Shown: in pieces, positions 1-5,655 of the stretch
Layout: every line of letters starts with the position of its first letter
Numbering within the stretch: position 1 is the stretch's first letter
NCBI GenBank assembly: GCA_958403605.1
Contig: CATXYA010000049.1
Span: forward strand, 1-8,515
Length of the DNA: 8,515 nucleotides
Direction of reading: 5' to 3'
Origin: an uncultured Oscillospiraceae bacterium
Lineage (GTDB): Bacteria; Bacillota; Clostridia; Oscillospirales; Ruminococcaceae
Position numbers and translations under genes: made by a program
The notes under the pieces: generated by a model
What the model was told of the DNA's origin: nothing
The model's database searches: none
The model's input: the letters and a program-made list of their open reading frames with translations, nothing else

Positions 1-576
1 GCATTGCAGCAGCTTACGCATCTCAAACTCACTGGGAATATGCTGCGCCTTCTTTTCCACCCGGATACCCCGCACCCGATGGGCGGGGTTATAGAGCAGA
101 ATGCCGTTCCGCTTCGCATCTTCCAGAACAGCCGAGACCGTCTGGAGATACTTGCGCACCGTGGCTTCACACACAGGTTCACCGTTGCGCTTTTTTCGTT
201 TGCGCAGTTCCGCACACATTTCTTCCAAAACCAGTGGGCGAAGTTTGTTCAGCGCGATCCCGCCAATATACGAATATACGATCTTGAGCTCACGCTGATA
301 GCCGGCCAGCGTACTGGGCTTATAATGGGTCTGACGCGTCAGCCAGCTTTCGGCGTACTGTTCAAAGGTGGTGCGGTCGTCCTCATCCATCCCACAGCGG
401 AACCGCTTTTCCAACCGCTGCGCTTCGGCGTGGACGTATTGCAGTATGCTGCGTTTTGGCACCTCCCTGGGCACATCGATGGTTCGGCTCTGCATCCGCT
501 TTTGACCTCCGGGGCGGTACCCGTTGCAGACGGTGATCTTGAATTTCCGATCGCCCCTCTGCTGAATTGACGCCAT
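1..576 (-). CDS. Tyrosine-type site-specific integrase, N-terminal 192 residues (3' end outside window)
   Basis: Phage/ICE-type tyrosine recombinase that would integrate and excise the element. Residues 1-60 (MASIQQRGDRKFKITVCNGY...) look like the AP2-like arm-binding domain typical of Tn916-type integrases. Residues about 68-165 (TTFEQYAESWL... to NGILLYNPAHRV) match the SAM-like core-binding domain, with the usual NP-A-RV turn before the catalytic domain, which begins near residue 178 and runs off the window. The catalytic Arg, His and Tyr are therefore not visible. The start is ATG at 576, six bases after AGGAGG (588-583); an in-frame ATG at 582 abuts the AGGAGG and is too close to it. The frame stays open upstream to beyond 780, but the family normally begins at the chosen Met. 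It follows VapE by 260 bp on the same strand. Confidence 0.88.
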   Translation of the reverse strand, partial: MASIQQRGDRKFKITVCNGYRPGGQKRMQSRTIDVPREVPKRSILQYVHAEAQRLEKRFRCGMDEDDRTTFEQYAESWLTRQTHYKPSTLAGYQRELKIVYSYIGGIALNKLRPLVLEEMCAELRKRKKRNGEPVCEATVRKYLQTVSAVLEDAKRNGILLYNPAHRVRGIRVEKKAQHIPSEFEMRKLLQC

Positions 577-680
577 TCGCATCCTCCTCTCAAATTGCTT
601 GCCGGCAGTTGGTGCTGACAACGGAGCTTTGAAAACTTTTCTTATGTAAACAGGGCCAAAAGGATTTTTGCAAAAAGCCC

Positions 681-833
681 GTTGCCACCGTTGCCGATCA
701 CCGAAAAGTCGCTTATTTCCGCCATTTCCGCCGGCAACAGACAGATGGCAACGAAAGGCGATTTTCTCTCCGTAAACCATTTCTTTAAGAGATATCGACT
801 CTTTGTTGCCGCGTTTTGTCCGGCCCTGTTGCC
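681..833. repeat. Cluster of six GTTGCC/GGCAAC hexamers between VapE and integrase
   Basis: GTTGCC occurs on the plus strand at 681-686, 690-695, 805-810 and 828-833. Its complement GGCAAC occurs at 733-738 and 747-752. Two pairs extend further: CCGGCAACAG (731-740) is the inverse of CTGTTGCCGG (826-835), and CGTTGCCA (680-687) is the inverse of TGGCAACG (746-753). A 12-bp palindrome TTTTTGCAAAAA lies just left at 665-676. The stretch sits in the 260-bp gap between the VapE stop and the integrase start, where an excisionase gene or regulatory region is often found; no convincing small gene is seen there. The sites could bind an element-encoded regulator, an excisionase or VapE, but that is inference. 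Confidence 0.55.
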
Positions 834-836
834 GGG

Positions 837-2096
837 CTACGCCCGTTCCCAGCCTTTTTGGCGTCCGTAGGGGCTGGGGAAATGACGGGGGTTGGAAAAG
901 GCTTTCCAACCGGTGATGGTATTGTTCATAATGTCGTTGATCTCGCGGATGTCCCGCTGTTTCGGTTCCTCGGTCTCGCGACCCAACGCTTCCCGGAACA
1001 ACTGACGGGAACATACCACACGCTTTCCGCACTGTTCCAGGTAGTCGGCAATCAGTCCAGCCTTGGTGTCCTCTGGCATAAAATCTCGCTGGTGCCTGCG
1101 CAGATAGTCCTCCATCTCCCGGCTGAAGCAAAGCCGGAAATCCCCGGAGCGATAAATTTCCATGGCCTGCGCCCACACCTGAGCGAAATAGGCTCGAGAA
1201 GCCGTCTCGTCTTCCAGGACGTGAATTTCCGCTCGTTCGGGATGAACCAGCACCGGCACGAACCGGCGGTTTCCTGTGCGGTCCAGCGGCAAAAAGTCCA
1301 TCGTATTGGAAGAACCGCAGAACACACACTGACGCGGCCGGTCGGCGGGATGAGTCTCATAAGGGACTTTGTAGGTCTCTTTCTGTCGGCTGAGAAAGGC
1401 TTTGATCTCCTCGATGCTTTTCGCATTGGCTGTGGCGATCATCTCGGACATCTCGATGATCCAGTGTCCCTGCATTTTGCGGTACACATTCTCATCGTCC
1501 AGCCGTTTCAGGTCATCGGAGAACCAGTCGTCCCCGCCTGCCAGCAGGCGAAAAAAGGAGGACTTGCCCGACCCCTGGCCACCCACCAGGCAGAGCATGA
1601 GTTCGAACTTGCAGCCCGGCTCAAACACCCGGCTGATGGCGCCCAGCAAAAACAGCCGCAGCGCGGCTTCAGTGTAGTCATCCTCGTCCGCGCCCAGAAA
1701 GCGATGCAGGCAGTGCCGAATGCGGTCTTCACCGTCCCACACAAGGGAGTTGAGGAAATCCCGGACGGGATGGTAGCGGTTTTCATTGGCCACCACCATG
1801 ACCGCGTCCTGCAGCTTCTTTTCCACTACCAAACCGTAGGTCTCCTCAAAGTACATGAGCAGATATTTGATATCCACGTCGCTTAAGGTAGAGCTTTCCC
1901 GGTACCAGCCCAAGGGCCTGATCACGTCCACCTGCCCGGTGAGCAGGTTTTTGCAGATGGCGTCCTTCAGGAGCGGATCGGTTTGCAGAATCCTTTTGTA
2001 GTTCGCCATGGTGTTGGAACCCCTGCCGTTTTCTGTCCGTTCCAGGCTGAGCGCCACCGTTTCGGCGGGGGTCAGTTCCCGTGGTTCCTTTCGCAT
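837..2096 (-). CDS. Virulence-associated E (VapE) family P-loop ATPase, 419 aa
   Basis: Superfamily 3-like AAA+ ATPase (VapE, PF05272 type) of mobile elements, thought to act as a replicative helicase/initiator at the element's origin. A predicted N-terminal region (1-110) precedes the ATPase core. Walker A is GGQGSGKSS at 172-180, Walker B is HWIIEMSEM at 211-219, a sensor-1-like stretch FCGSSN is at 259-264 and the arginine-finger region RTGNRRF at 273-279. The length fits stand-alone VapE proteins that lack a fused primase. The end GWKAF...YGRQKGWERA resembles a natural C-terminus of the family, although the frame stays open for 64 codons after the TAG. The start is uncertain: ATG 2096 lies 21 bases from the only good Shine-Dalgarno (see 2118-2123). 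No primase or relaxase gene is adjacent. Confidence 0.92.
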   Translation of the reverse strand: MRKEPRELTPAETVALSLERTENGRGSNTMANYKRILQTDPLLKDAICKNLLTGQVDVIRPLGWYRESSTLSDVDIKYLLMYFEETYGLVVEKKLQDAVMVVANENRYHPVRDFLNSLVWDGEDRIRHCLHRFLGADEDDYTEAALRLFLLGAISRVFEPGCKFELMLCLVGGQGSGKSSFFRLLAGGDDWFSDDLKRLDDENVYRKMQGHWIIEMSEMIATANAKSIEEIKAFLSRQKETYKVPYETHPADRPRQCVFCGSSNTMDFLPLDRTGNRRFVPVLVHPERAEIHVLEDETASRAYFAQVWAQAMEIYRSGDFRLCFSREMEDYLRRHQRDFMPEDTKAGLIADYLEQCGKRVVCSRQLFREALGRETEEPKQRDIREINDIMNNTITGWKAFSNPRHFPSPYGRQKGWERA

Positions 2097-2117
2097 CTCA
2101 TCCGCCAGTATGCATCA

Positions 2118-2123
2118 CCTCCT
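2118..2123 (-). promoter_or_regulatory. Strong Shine-Dalgarno upstream of VapE, badly spaced for the ATG
   Basis: On the minus strand AGGAGGTGATG at 2123-2113 matches the anti-SD almost perfectly, but it is 21 bases from ATG 2096. In-frame codons at a usable distance are ATA (2111, spacing 6) and CTG (2108, spacing 9), both preceded by an in-frame TGA at 2117-2115. Alternatively the site drives a five-codon ORF (ATG 2115, MHTGG, TGA 2100-2098) that ends one base before the VapE ATG and would allow reinitiation. A second SD, AGGAGG at 2174-2169, lies upstream. Confidence 0.5.
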
Positions 2124-2354
2124 GCAGCTTTGCCTTTTCCATTCCTGTTCCTTTTCTCGTTCCACATACCTCCTTTTGTGATGGCCTTCAACGGGCCTTT
2201 ATCGTGCACGTTTCGAAGCTCAATGCGCCCGGTTGACTTGCAGCGCGTTTGCTCCGAAACGAACACATCAAAAATATACGCTCGTTCCGCCGCGGCGCAG
2301 TTTCGGTGTTTCACCTTTTCGACGCTCGGGCAAAACGGCAGCAGGGGTCTGGGG
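2124..2354 (-). other. Upstream region of VapE, no convincing gene
   Basis: This stretch has no gene I can support. A minus-strand frame is open from 2386 to 2072 (104 codons), but its protein is low in recognisable pattern, its ATG lies inside a palindrome with no Shine-Dalgarno, and it runs into the VapE start region out of frame. AGGAGG at 2174-2169 is followed after one base by ATG 2167 and after three by GTG 2165; the GTG frame gives a 16-residue charged peptide ending at the TGA that overlaps ATG 2115. The stretch may be an untranslated leader or the remains of genes once upstream of VapE. Confidence 0.35.
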
Positions 2355-2422
2355 TCTCCCAGGAAGAGTCGCGTTTGGATATCCAAACGCTATGCTAGCA
2401 AAGCTAGACACCCCCTGGGAGA
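2355..2422. repeat. Nested inverted repeat with a 20-bp perfect palindrome (oriT-like)
   Basis: The palindrome GCGTTTGGATATCCAAACGC is at 2371-2390. It is flanked by an outer 9-bp inverted repeat, TCTCCCAGG at 2355-2363 and CCTGGGAGA at 2414-2422, and by TGCTAGCAAAGCTAG at 2393-2407, itself a small imperfect inverted repeat. On the minus strand the order GGGGGTGTCTAGCTTTGCTAG, then palindrome, then TGCTGCCGTTTTGCCC recalls from memory the mobilisation region upstream of mobC in Tn1549-like elements of gut Firmicutes; this could not be checked. No relaxase gene is in the window. Alternatives are a VapE replication origin or an operator. Confidence 0.5.
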
Positions 2423-2593
2423 GATATTTTGATGAGTAACATCTATCCCACCACCCCTTATAAGCATAGCAAAAGACAAGTACTATAAACCGGATTATAA
2501 GTCCGTTCTGTCATTTTTCTCGCTGTGTTTTCCAAACCTGTTCCAGATACAAAGCGCAGATTTTGGCCTGGAGCCGGCAAAGGATTCTTTCAC
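2423..2593. other. Non-coding stretch between element and repeat array
   Basis: No gene is seen. On the minus strand there is a TATAAT at 2499-2494, a possible -10 for transcription toward VapE, but the sequence 17 bp upstream (CGAGAA) is a poor -35. The same bases form CGGA-TTATAAG-TCCG (2491-2505), which resembles a tRNA anticodon arm with a seven-base loop, yet no flanking sequence completes a tRNA. GGAGCC (2570-2575) could pair with GGCTCC (2596-2601). Confidence 0.3.
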
Positions 2594-2757
2594 AGGGCTC
2601 CTTGTGCTTGGTTCAGCAGCATCCTAGGGTTCCTTATGTAGGGTTCCTTGTACCGGGTTCGGCAGCACTCCAGGGTTCCTTATGCAGGGTTCCTTGTACC
2701 TGGTTTTGCAGCACCCCAGGGTTCCTTATGTAGGGTTCCTTACTTGGGGAACCCCGA
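2594..2757. repeat. 46-bp tandem repeat array with seven AGGGTTCCTT-type boxes
   Basis: Units: a partial unit at 2594-2625, full 46-bp units at 2626-2671 and 2672-2717, and a partial one from 2718 to about 2757. Each full unit carries two boxes: AGGGTTCCTTATG and, 14 bp later, AGGGTTCCTTGTACC, followed by a GGTT..GCAGCA..CC tail. Boxes start at 2594 (variant AGGGCTCCTT), 2626, 2640, 2672, 2686, 2718 and 2732, so spacing alternates 32 and 14 bp. The last unit ends in a hairpin, GGGTTCC (2733-2739) with GGAACCC (2748-2754). Units differ at only a few positions. No open frame of note crosses it, and no unique spacers are present, so it is not CRISPR. Function unknown; iterons, a structured RNA or an expanding intergenic repeat are possible. 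Confidence 0.85.
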
Positions 2758-2759
2758 TT

Positions 2760-2789
2760 ATCAAGGAAGCCTAATTAGGCTTCCTTGAT
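2760..2789. repeat. Perfect 30-bp palindrome, copy 1 of a shared 26-bp core
   Basis: Every base from 2760 to 2789 pairs, with arms ATCAAGGAAGCCTAA and TTAGGCTTCCTTGAT and no loop. The core 2762-2787 is identical to 2817-2842 in the second palindrome 55 bp downstream. No T-run follows, so it is a weaker terminator candidate than copy 2. Its half TTAGGCTTCCTT differs little from the AGGGTTCCTT box of the neighbouring array, which suggests a common origin. Confidence 0.85.
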
Positions 2790-2812
2790 GGGATTGATTA
2801 GCGCATTATATA

Positions 2813-2846
2813 AAAACAAGGAAGCCTAATTAGGCTTCCTTGTTTT
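2813..2846. terminator. Perfect 34-bp palindrome, copy 2; bidirectional terminator-like
   Basis: The arms AAAACAAGGAAGCCTAA and TTAGGCTTCCTTGTTTT pair completely, giving a stem with A-run on one side and T-run on the other, as in a bidirectional intrinsic terminator. The T-run is only four bases, so termination strength is uncertain. It lies between the leftward VapE unit and the rightward 3053 gene, so neither known unit needs it; it may end an unrecognised transcript, or be a mobile repeat rather than a terminator. Confidence 0.45.
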
Positions 2847-2987
2847 CACAACTGGCAGAAATAAAAACCACCCGATAATGCAAAGTTTTAGAAAGGGGCT
2901 CTCGCAAAAAGCACTGCACAAATCGAGGCTGAAGATTTCTAGTCTTCTGTTCTCACAGTCACGCTATGCATCTCCGCAACCTGATTC

Positions 2988-3016
2988 TTGCCAATCACAA
3001 AATTTCATACTACACT
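2988..3016 (+). promoter_or_regulatory. Sigma-A-type promoter for the 3053 gene
   Basis: TTGCCA (2988-2993) and TACACT (3011-3016) are separated by exactly 17 bp, in an AT-rich stretch 37 bp before the ATG at 3053. Each hexamer matches the vegetative consensus at four of six positions. The bases between 2847 and 2987 show nothing else I can assign. Confidence 0.5.
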
Positions 3017-3052
3017 AAAATCAGAAAGCAAAAACGCAAAAGGAGGCGTACC

Positions 3053-3499
3053 ATGCCCACCGTATTGATCGACGCAGACGGCTGCCCGGTGGTGGATCTG
3101 ACCGTCCGCCTCTGCCACAGCAGAGGAATACCGGTGCTCATCCTTTGTGATACCGCCCACCGCATAGAGCGGGAGGGCGCACAGACACTGGTGTTTGACA
3201 AGGGCGCAGACAGCGTGGACTTTGCCCTGGTCAACCGCGTGTGCCCTGGTGACATCGTGGTGACCCAGGACTACGGTCTGGCCAGTATGTGCCTGGCCCG
3301 CCGGGCCCGGGTGCTGAACCAGAACGGTCTGGAATATTCCGCCGACAACATCGACGCGCTTTTGGAGCACCGATGGCAAAACAAAAAGCTCCTCCGGGCC
3401 GGCAAGCACCCGAAAGGGCCTGCCAAGCGGACGAGGGAGCAGGATGAGGCGTTCGCGAAAGCGCTGGCAAAACTGCTGGCAGAAAGCACGCCGCTGTAA
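3053..3499 (+). CDS. YaiI/YqxD family protein (DUF188), 148 aa
   Basis: Small cytosolic protein of the DUF188 family (PF02639), which has a PIN/NYN-like nuclease fold; its physiological role is not established. Family marks seen: DADGCPV at 7-13, CDTAHR at 32-37, GADSVDF at 51-57, VVTQDYGLA at 69-77 and the C-terminal KGPAKRT at 121-127 followed by a D..F..AL helix. The acidic residues D7, D9, D55 and D73 would form the putative metal site. Length fits the family's usual 145-160 residues. ATG 3053 is chosen because AGGAGG at 3041-3046 lies six bases upstream; an in-frame ATG at 2966 lies upstream of the promoter and adds a basic, non-conserved stretch. It is followed after 38 bp by the esterase gene, probably cotranscribed. 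Confidence 0.93.
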   Translation: MPTVLIDADGCPVVDLTVRLCHSRGIPVLILCDTAHRIEREGAQTLVFDKGADSVDFALVNRVCPGDIVVTQDYGLASMCLARRARVLNQNGLEYSADNIDALLEHRWQNKKLLRAGKHPKGPAKRTREQDEAFAKALAKLLAESTPL

Positions 3500-3537
3500 A
3501 GGCATGCGTCGACATTGCAGAAAGGAAGAGTTGCGAA

Positions 3538-4212
3538 GTGGATACCTTTGTGGCAGACGGCAAAACCGTGTCTGTGTACCCCGCCGCTGAGCCGGGCGCT
3601 CCGGTGGTGTACCTGAACACCTTTGGCGAGGAAGGACAGGCTGTCTTTGACGCTCTGACGGCAATAGGCGGCCCGGCGCTGACCCTGGTGACGATCAGCG
3701 GCCTGGACTGGGACCGGGACATGTCCCCCTGGGACAGCCCGGCGGTGTTCAAAAGCGCCGCGCCCTTCGCCGGCGGAGCGGATGATTATCTGCGGCTTCT
3801 GGCTGAGGAGATCGTTCCCGCCGCGGAACGGCGGCTGCCTAGCACACCTATCTGGCGCGGCATCGCGGGGTATTCCCTGGCCGGGCTGTTCGCGGTGTAT
3901 GCTCTCTATCGCACGGATGTGTTCTCCCGGGCGGCCAGCGTGTCCGGCTCGCTCTGGTTTCCCGGGTTCAGGGAGTATGTACTTTCCCACACGCCCCTGC
4001 GCCAGCCGGACTGTGTCTTTTTCTCGCTGGGCGACCGGGAGAGCAAGACACGGAATCCGGTGCTCCGGACAGTACAGGAAAATACCGAAGCCCTCTGCGA
4101 ATTTTGCCGGGGCCAGGGCATCCGCACTGTCTTTCAGCTGAACCCTGGCGGCCACCACGACCATCCGGCACAGCGGACAGCCGCCGGAATCCAATGGATT
4201 ACAAACGGATAA
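3538..4212 (+). CDS. Alpha/beta-hydrolase esterase (esterase D/IroE-like), 224 aa
   Basis: Predicted serine esterase of the putative esterase superfamily (PF00756, COG2819-like). The nucleophile elbow is GYSLAG at 111-116 with Ser113. An acidic residue for the triad is likely in SLGDRESKTRNP (163-174), and the catalytic His is probably His206 in NPGGHHDHP (202-210). These marks recall the hydrolases related to enterochelin esterase, but the small size, lack of a signal peptide and lack of siderophore genes nearby argue against naming a substrate; it is probably cytosolic. The start is GTG at 3538, nine bases after AGGAAG (3523-3528); no in-frame ATG gives a complete fold. The preceding gene ends at 3499. 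A small inverted repeat CGTGC-CT-GCACG (4215-4226) follows the stop, without a T-run. Confidence 0.85.
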   Translation: MDTFVADGKTVSVYPAAEPGAPVVYLNTFGEEGQAVFDALTAIGGPALTLVTISGLDWDRDMSPWDSPAVFKSAAPFAGGADDYLRLLAEEIVPAAERRLPSTPIWRGIAGYSLAGLFAVYALYRTDVFSRAASVSGSLWFPGFREYVLSHTPLRQPDCVFFSLGDRESKTRNPVLRTVQENTEALCEFCRGQGIRTVFQLNPGGHHDHPAQRTAAGIQWITNG

Positions 4213-4251
4213 ATCGTGCCTGCACGGCGGTATCGCATACCCCTGAGGCTG

Positions 4252-4260
4252 TGCTATAAT
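4252..4260 (+). promoter_or_regulatory. Extended -10 promoter (TGCTATAAT) ahead of the 4292 gene
   Basis: TGC-TATAAT at 4252-4260 is a perfect extended -10 element. The sequence 17 bp upstream (ATCGCA, 4232-4237) is a poor -35, which extended -10 promoters tolerate. It lies in the 79-bp gap after the esterase gene and gives a leader of about 25 bases, so the genes from 4292 onward can be expressed separately from 3053-4212. Confidence 0.6.
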
Positions 4261-4291
4261 TTCCGTAACGACGCAAAAGCGGGGTGAGTGT

Positions 4292-5023
4292 ATGGCGGTA
4301 GAGAACGGCGAATGGATCATGCGCGGGCCAGATCGGGACGATCCGGCCTGCATCCGCAGCTGGGAGGCGCTGGCGGATTGGATCGACCAGGTGGGCTTTC
4401 TCCCTCTGTTCCGCAATGAGATCGAGGGCTTTTCCGCCGAGGAACGCACCTGCCCCTTCGACTGGTGGAGCGGCGATGCGGCCCGGGATCCCTGGGAATG
4501 GCGGCAGGTCATCGCCCGCAGTGGACGGGTGGCCTATGGCAAATTCTTCGGCAAAAAAGCCGGCTTCATCTCCCGCAGATGGTTCCCTCATTTTGCCAAC
4601 TGGCGGCGGGACGGCTATGACTTCGACAGCCGCTGGGAGGACGAGCTGGCCACCTCCCGCCAGAAAAAGATCATGGATCAATTCCTTGAGCGGGACGAAC
4701 TGCTCTCCTTTGACCTGAAGCAATTGGCCGGCTTTGGCAAGGGCGGCGAGAAAAACTTTGAGGGCACGGTCACCGACCTGCAGATGGAGGGGTATCTGCT
4801 GATCCGGGACTTTCGCCAGCGCCGGAACAAGCGCGGTCAGCTCTACGGCTGGCCCCGTTCTGTCTACGCCACGCCGGAGGCGCTCTGGGGCAGCGACCAC
4901 ATTGCCTCCGCCTATTCCACCGACCCGGCCCGGTCCCGCGAACTCGTGTTTCAGCAGGTGCAGGCCTGCTTCCCCGCCGCCACGGACAAGGCCCTCAGGG
5001 CTGTGCTGGGCGGCAGCCGCTGA
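4292..5023 (+). CDS. AlkZ-related protein, 243 aa
   Basis: I recognise this from memory as the family annotated 'AlkZ-related', distantly linked to the winged-helix DNA glycosylases AlkZ/YcaQ; no activity has been shown for it to my knowledge. Visible marks: a hydrophobic opening VGFLPLFR (34-41), IEGFSAEE (44-51), WWSGD (58-62), DPWEWR (66-71), YGKFFGKKAGFIS (82-94), FANWRRDGYDFD (101-112) and an internal helical part LLSFDLKQLAGFGKGGEKNFEGTVTDLQ (from 137), the last resembling a winged-helix DNA-reading segment. The AlkZ catalytic QxQ motif is not seen, so glycosylase activity is doubtful. Start ATG 4292 follows GGGGTGAG (4281-4288) closely and the extended -10 promoter. The next gene starts 14 bp after its stop. 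Confidence 0.75.
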   Translation: MAVENGEWIMRGPDRDDPACIRSWEALADWIDQVGFLPLFRNEIEGFSAEERTCPFDWWSGDAARDPWEWRQVIARSGRVAYGKFFGKKAGFISRRWFPHFANWRRDGYDFDSRWEDELATSRQKKIMDQFLERDELLSFDLKQLAGFGKGGEKNFEGTVTDLQMEGYLLIRDFRQRRNKRGQLYGWPRSVYATPEALWGSDHIASAYSTDPARSRELVFQQVQACFPAATDKALRAVLGGSR

Positions 5024-5037
5024 AAGGAGTTTTTCCT

Positions 5038-5655
5038 ATGCGCATCCTCATGCTGGGCAACAGCCTGACCTTTGCCAACGATATGCCCCAAATGCTGGCC
5101 GCACTGACCGGCGCGGAGGTGGTCCACCACACCCGGGGCAGGGCGCGTCTGTCGGAGCAGCTGAACCCGGCCACACGGCTGGGAGCCCAAACGCAGGCCG
5201 CACTCGCCGGGGAACACTGGGATTATGTGGTGCTGCAGGAGATGAGCCACGGCCCCATCTCCTCACCAAAAAGCTTCTTTTCCAGCGTGGCACAGCTCTG
5301 TGAACAGATCCGGGCGAGCGGCGCAGCGCCGGTCCTCTATGCCACCTGGGCCTACCAAAAGGGCAGCGCCAAACTTGCCGCCAAGGGCTGGGACTACGAT
5401 GAAATGAGCCGGGCTCTGTCCGACGCATACCGGCAGGCGGCCCGGGAGAACCACACTCTGCTGGCGGACGTCGGCCGGCGATTTTACGAACTGGCCGACA
5501 CCCAGGACCTCTACGCCGCCGACGGTATACACCCCACCGAAGCGGGTTCCCGCCTCGCCGCCCAGGTCATCGCGACCGCCATTCAAACCCATAAGGAGAA
5601 CGGATATGGTACAAGAGATTTGCAAGGATGTGCTGTTTCTGGCGCGAAAATCTGA
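5038..5655 (+). CDS. SGNH/GDSL-family hydrolase, 205 aa
   Basis: Predicted cytosolic SGNH esterase. Block I is GNSLTFANDMP (7-17) with nucleophile Ser9, and block V is DGIHPTEAG (162-170) with Asp162 and His165. VVLQEMS (64-70) matches the conserved strand of the DUF4886-like branch, with the Gln-Glu pair often seen there. The substrate is unknown; acylated sugars or lipids are typical of the superfamily. Start ATG 5038 is eight bases after AAAGGAG (5023-5029), which overlaps the stop of the previous gene. The last 17 residues are overprinted on the start of the deformylase gene (5606) and look unlike a conserved part of the fold; the protein's core ends near residue 186. Confidence 0.88.
   Translation: MRILMLGNSLTFANDMPQMLAALTGAEVVHHTRGRARLSEQLNPATRLGAQTQAALAGEHWDYVVLQEMSHGPISSPKSFFSSVAQLCEQIRASGAAPVLYATWAYQKGSAKLAAKGWDYDEMSRALSDAYRQAARENHTLLADVGRRFYELADTQDLYAADGIHPTEAGSRLAAQVIATAIQTHKENGYGTRDLQGCAVSGAKI

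Larger units (their letters stand above)
1..2440 (-). mobile_element. Integrase/VapE mobile element, partial (left end outside the window)
   Basis: Inferred integrated element defined by a tyrosine integrase, a VapE-family ATPase and a nested palindrome, all on or upstream of one minus-strand transcription unit. The right limit is a guess: structured sequence unlike the chromosomal genes stops being attributable to the element after about 2440. The left end lies beyond position 1, because the integrase is incomplete. No direct repeats marking att sites can be assigned within the window. No relaxase, mobC, primase, capsid or terminase gene is visible, so the element is minimal, satellite-like, or decayed. 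VapE proteins of this kind are known from phage-related islands and conjugative elements of Firmicutes; which of these applies here is inference. Confidence 0.6.

Noticed and set aside
4..570. Plus-strand open frame of 188 codons
   Set aside because: It is antisense to the integrase N-terminus and matches no family.
576..780. Integrase starting at the in-frame ATG at 780
   Set aside because: The 68 extra codons show no integrase features and the family normally begins at the MASIQ-type Met, which has a well-placed AGGAGG.
816..1886. Plus-strand open frame of 356 codons
   Set aside because: It is antisense to VapE, whose frame shows Walker A, Walker B and arginine-finger motifs; the plus-strand product has no recognisable pattern.
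2072..2386. Minus-strand open frame of 104 codons upstream of VapE
   Set aside because: Start lies inside a palindrome without a Shine-Dalgarno, the product has no recognisable pattern, and it overlaps the VapE start out of frame.
2594..2757. Possible CRISPR array
   Set aside because: The units are contiguous with no unique spacers of constant length, and no cas gene is present.
2966..3052. Longer start for the YaiI/YqxD gene
   Set aside because: The extra 29 residues are basic and non-conserved, begin upstream of the promoter, and the ATG at 3053 has an ideal Shine-Dalgarno.
3271..4512. Minus-strand open frame of 413 codons
   Set aside because: It runs antisense across two well-supported genes and into a third, as expected in GC-rich DNA.
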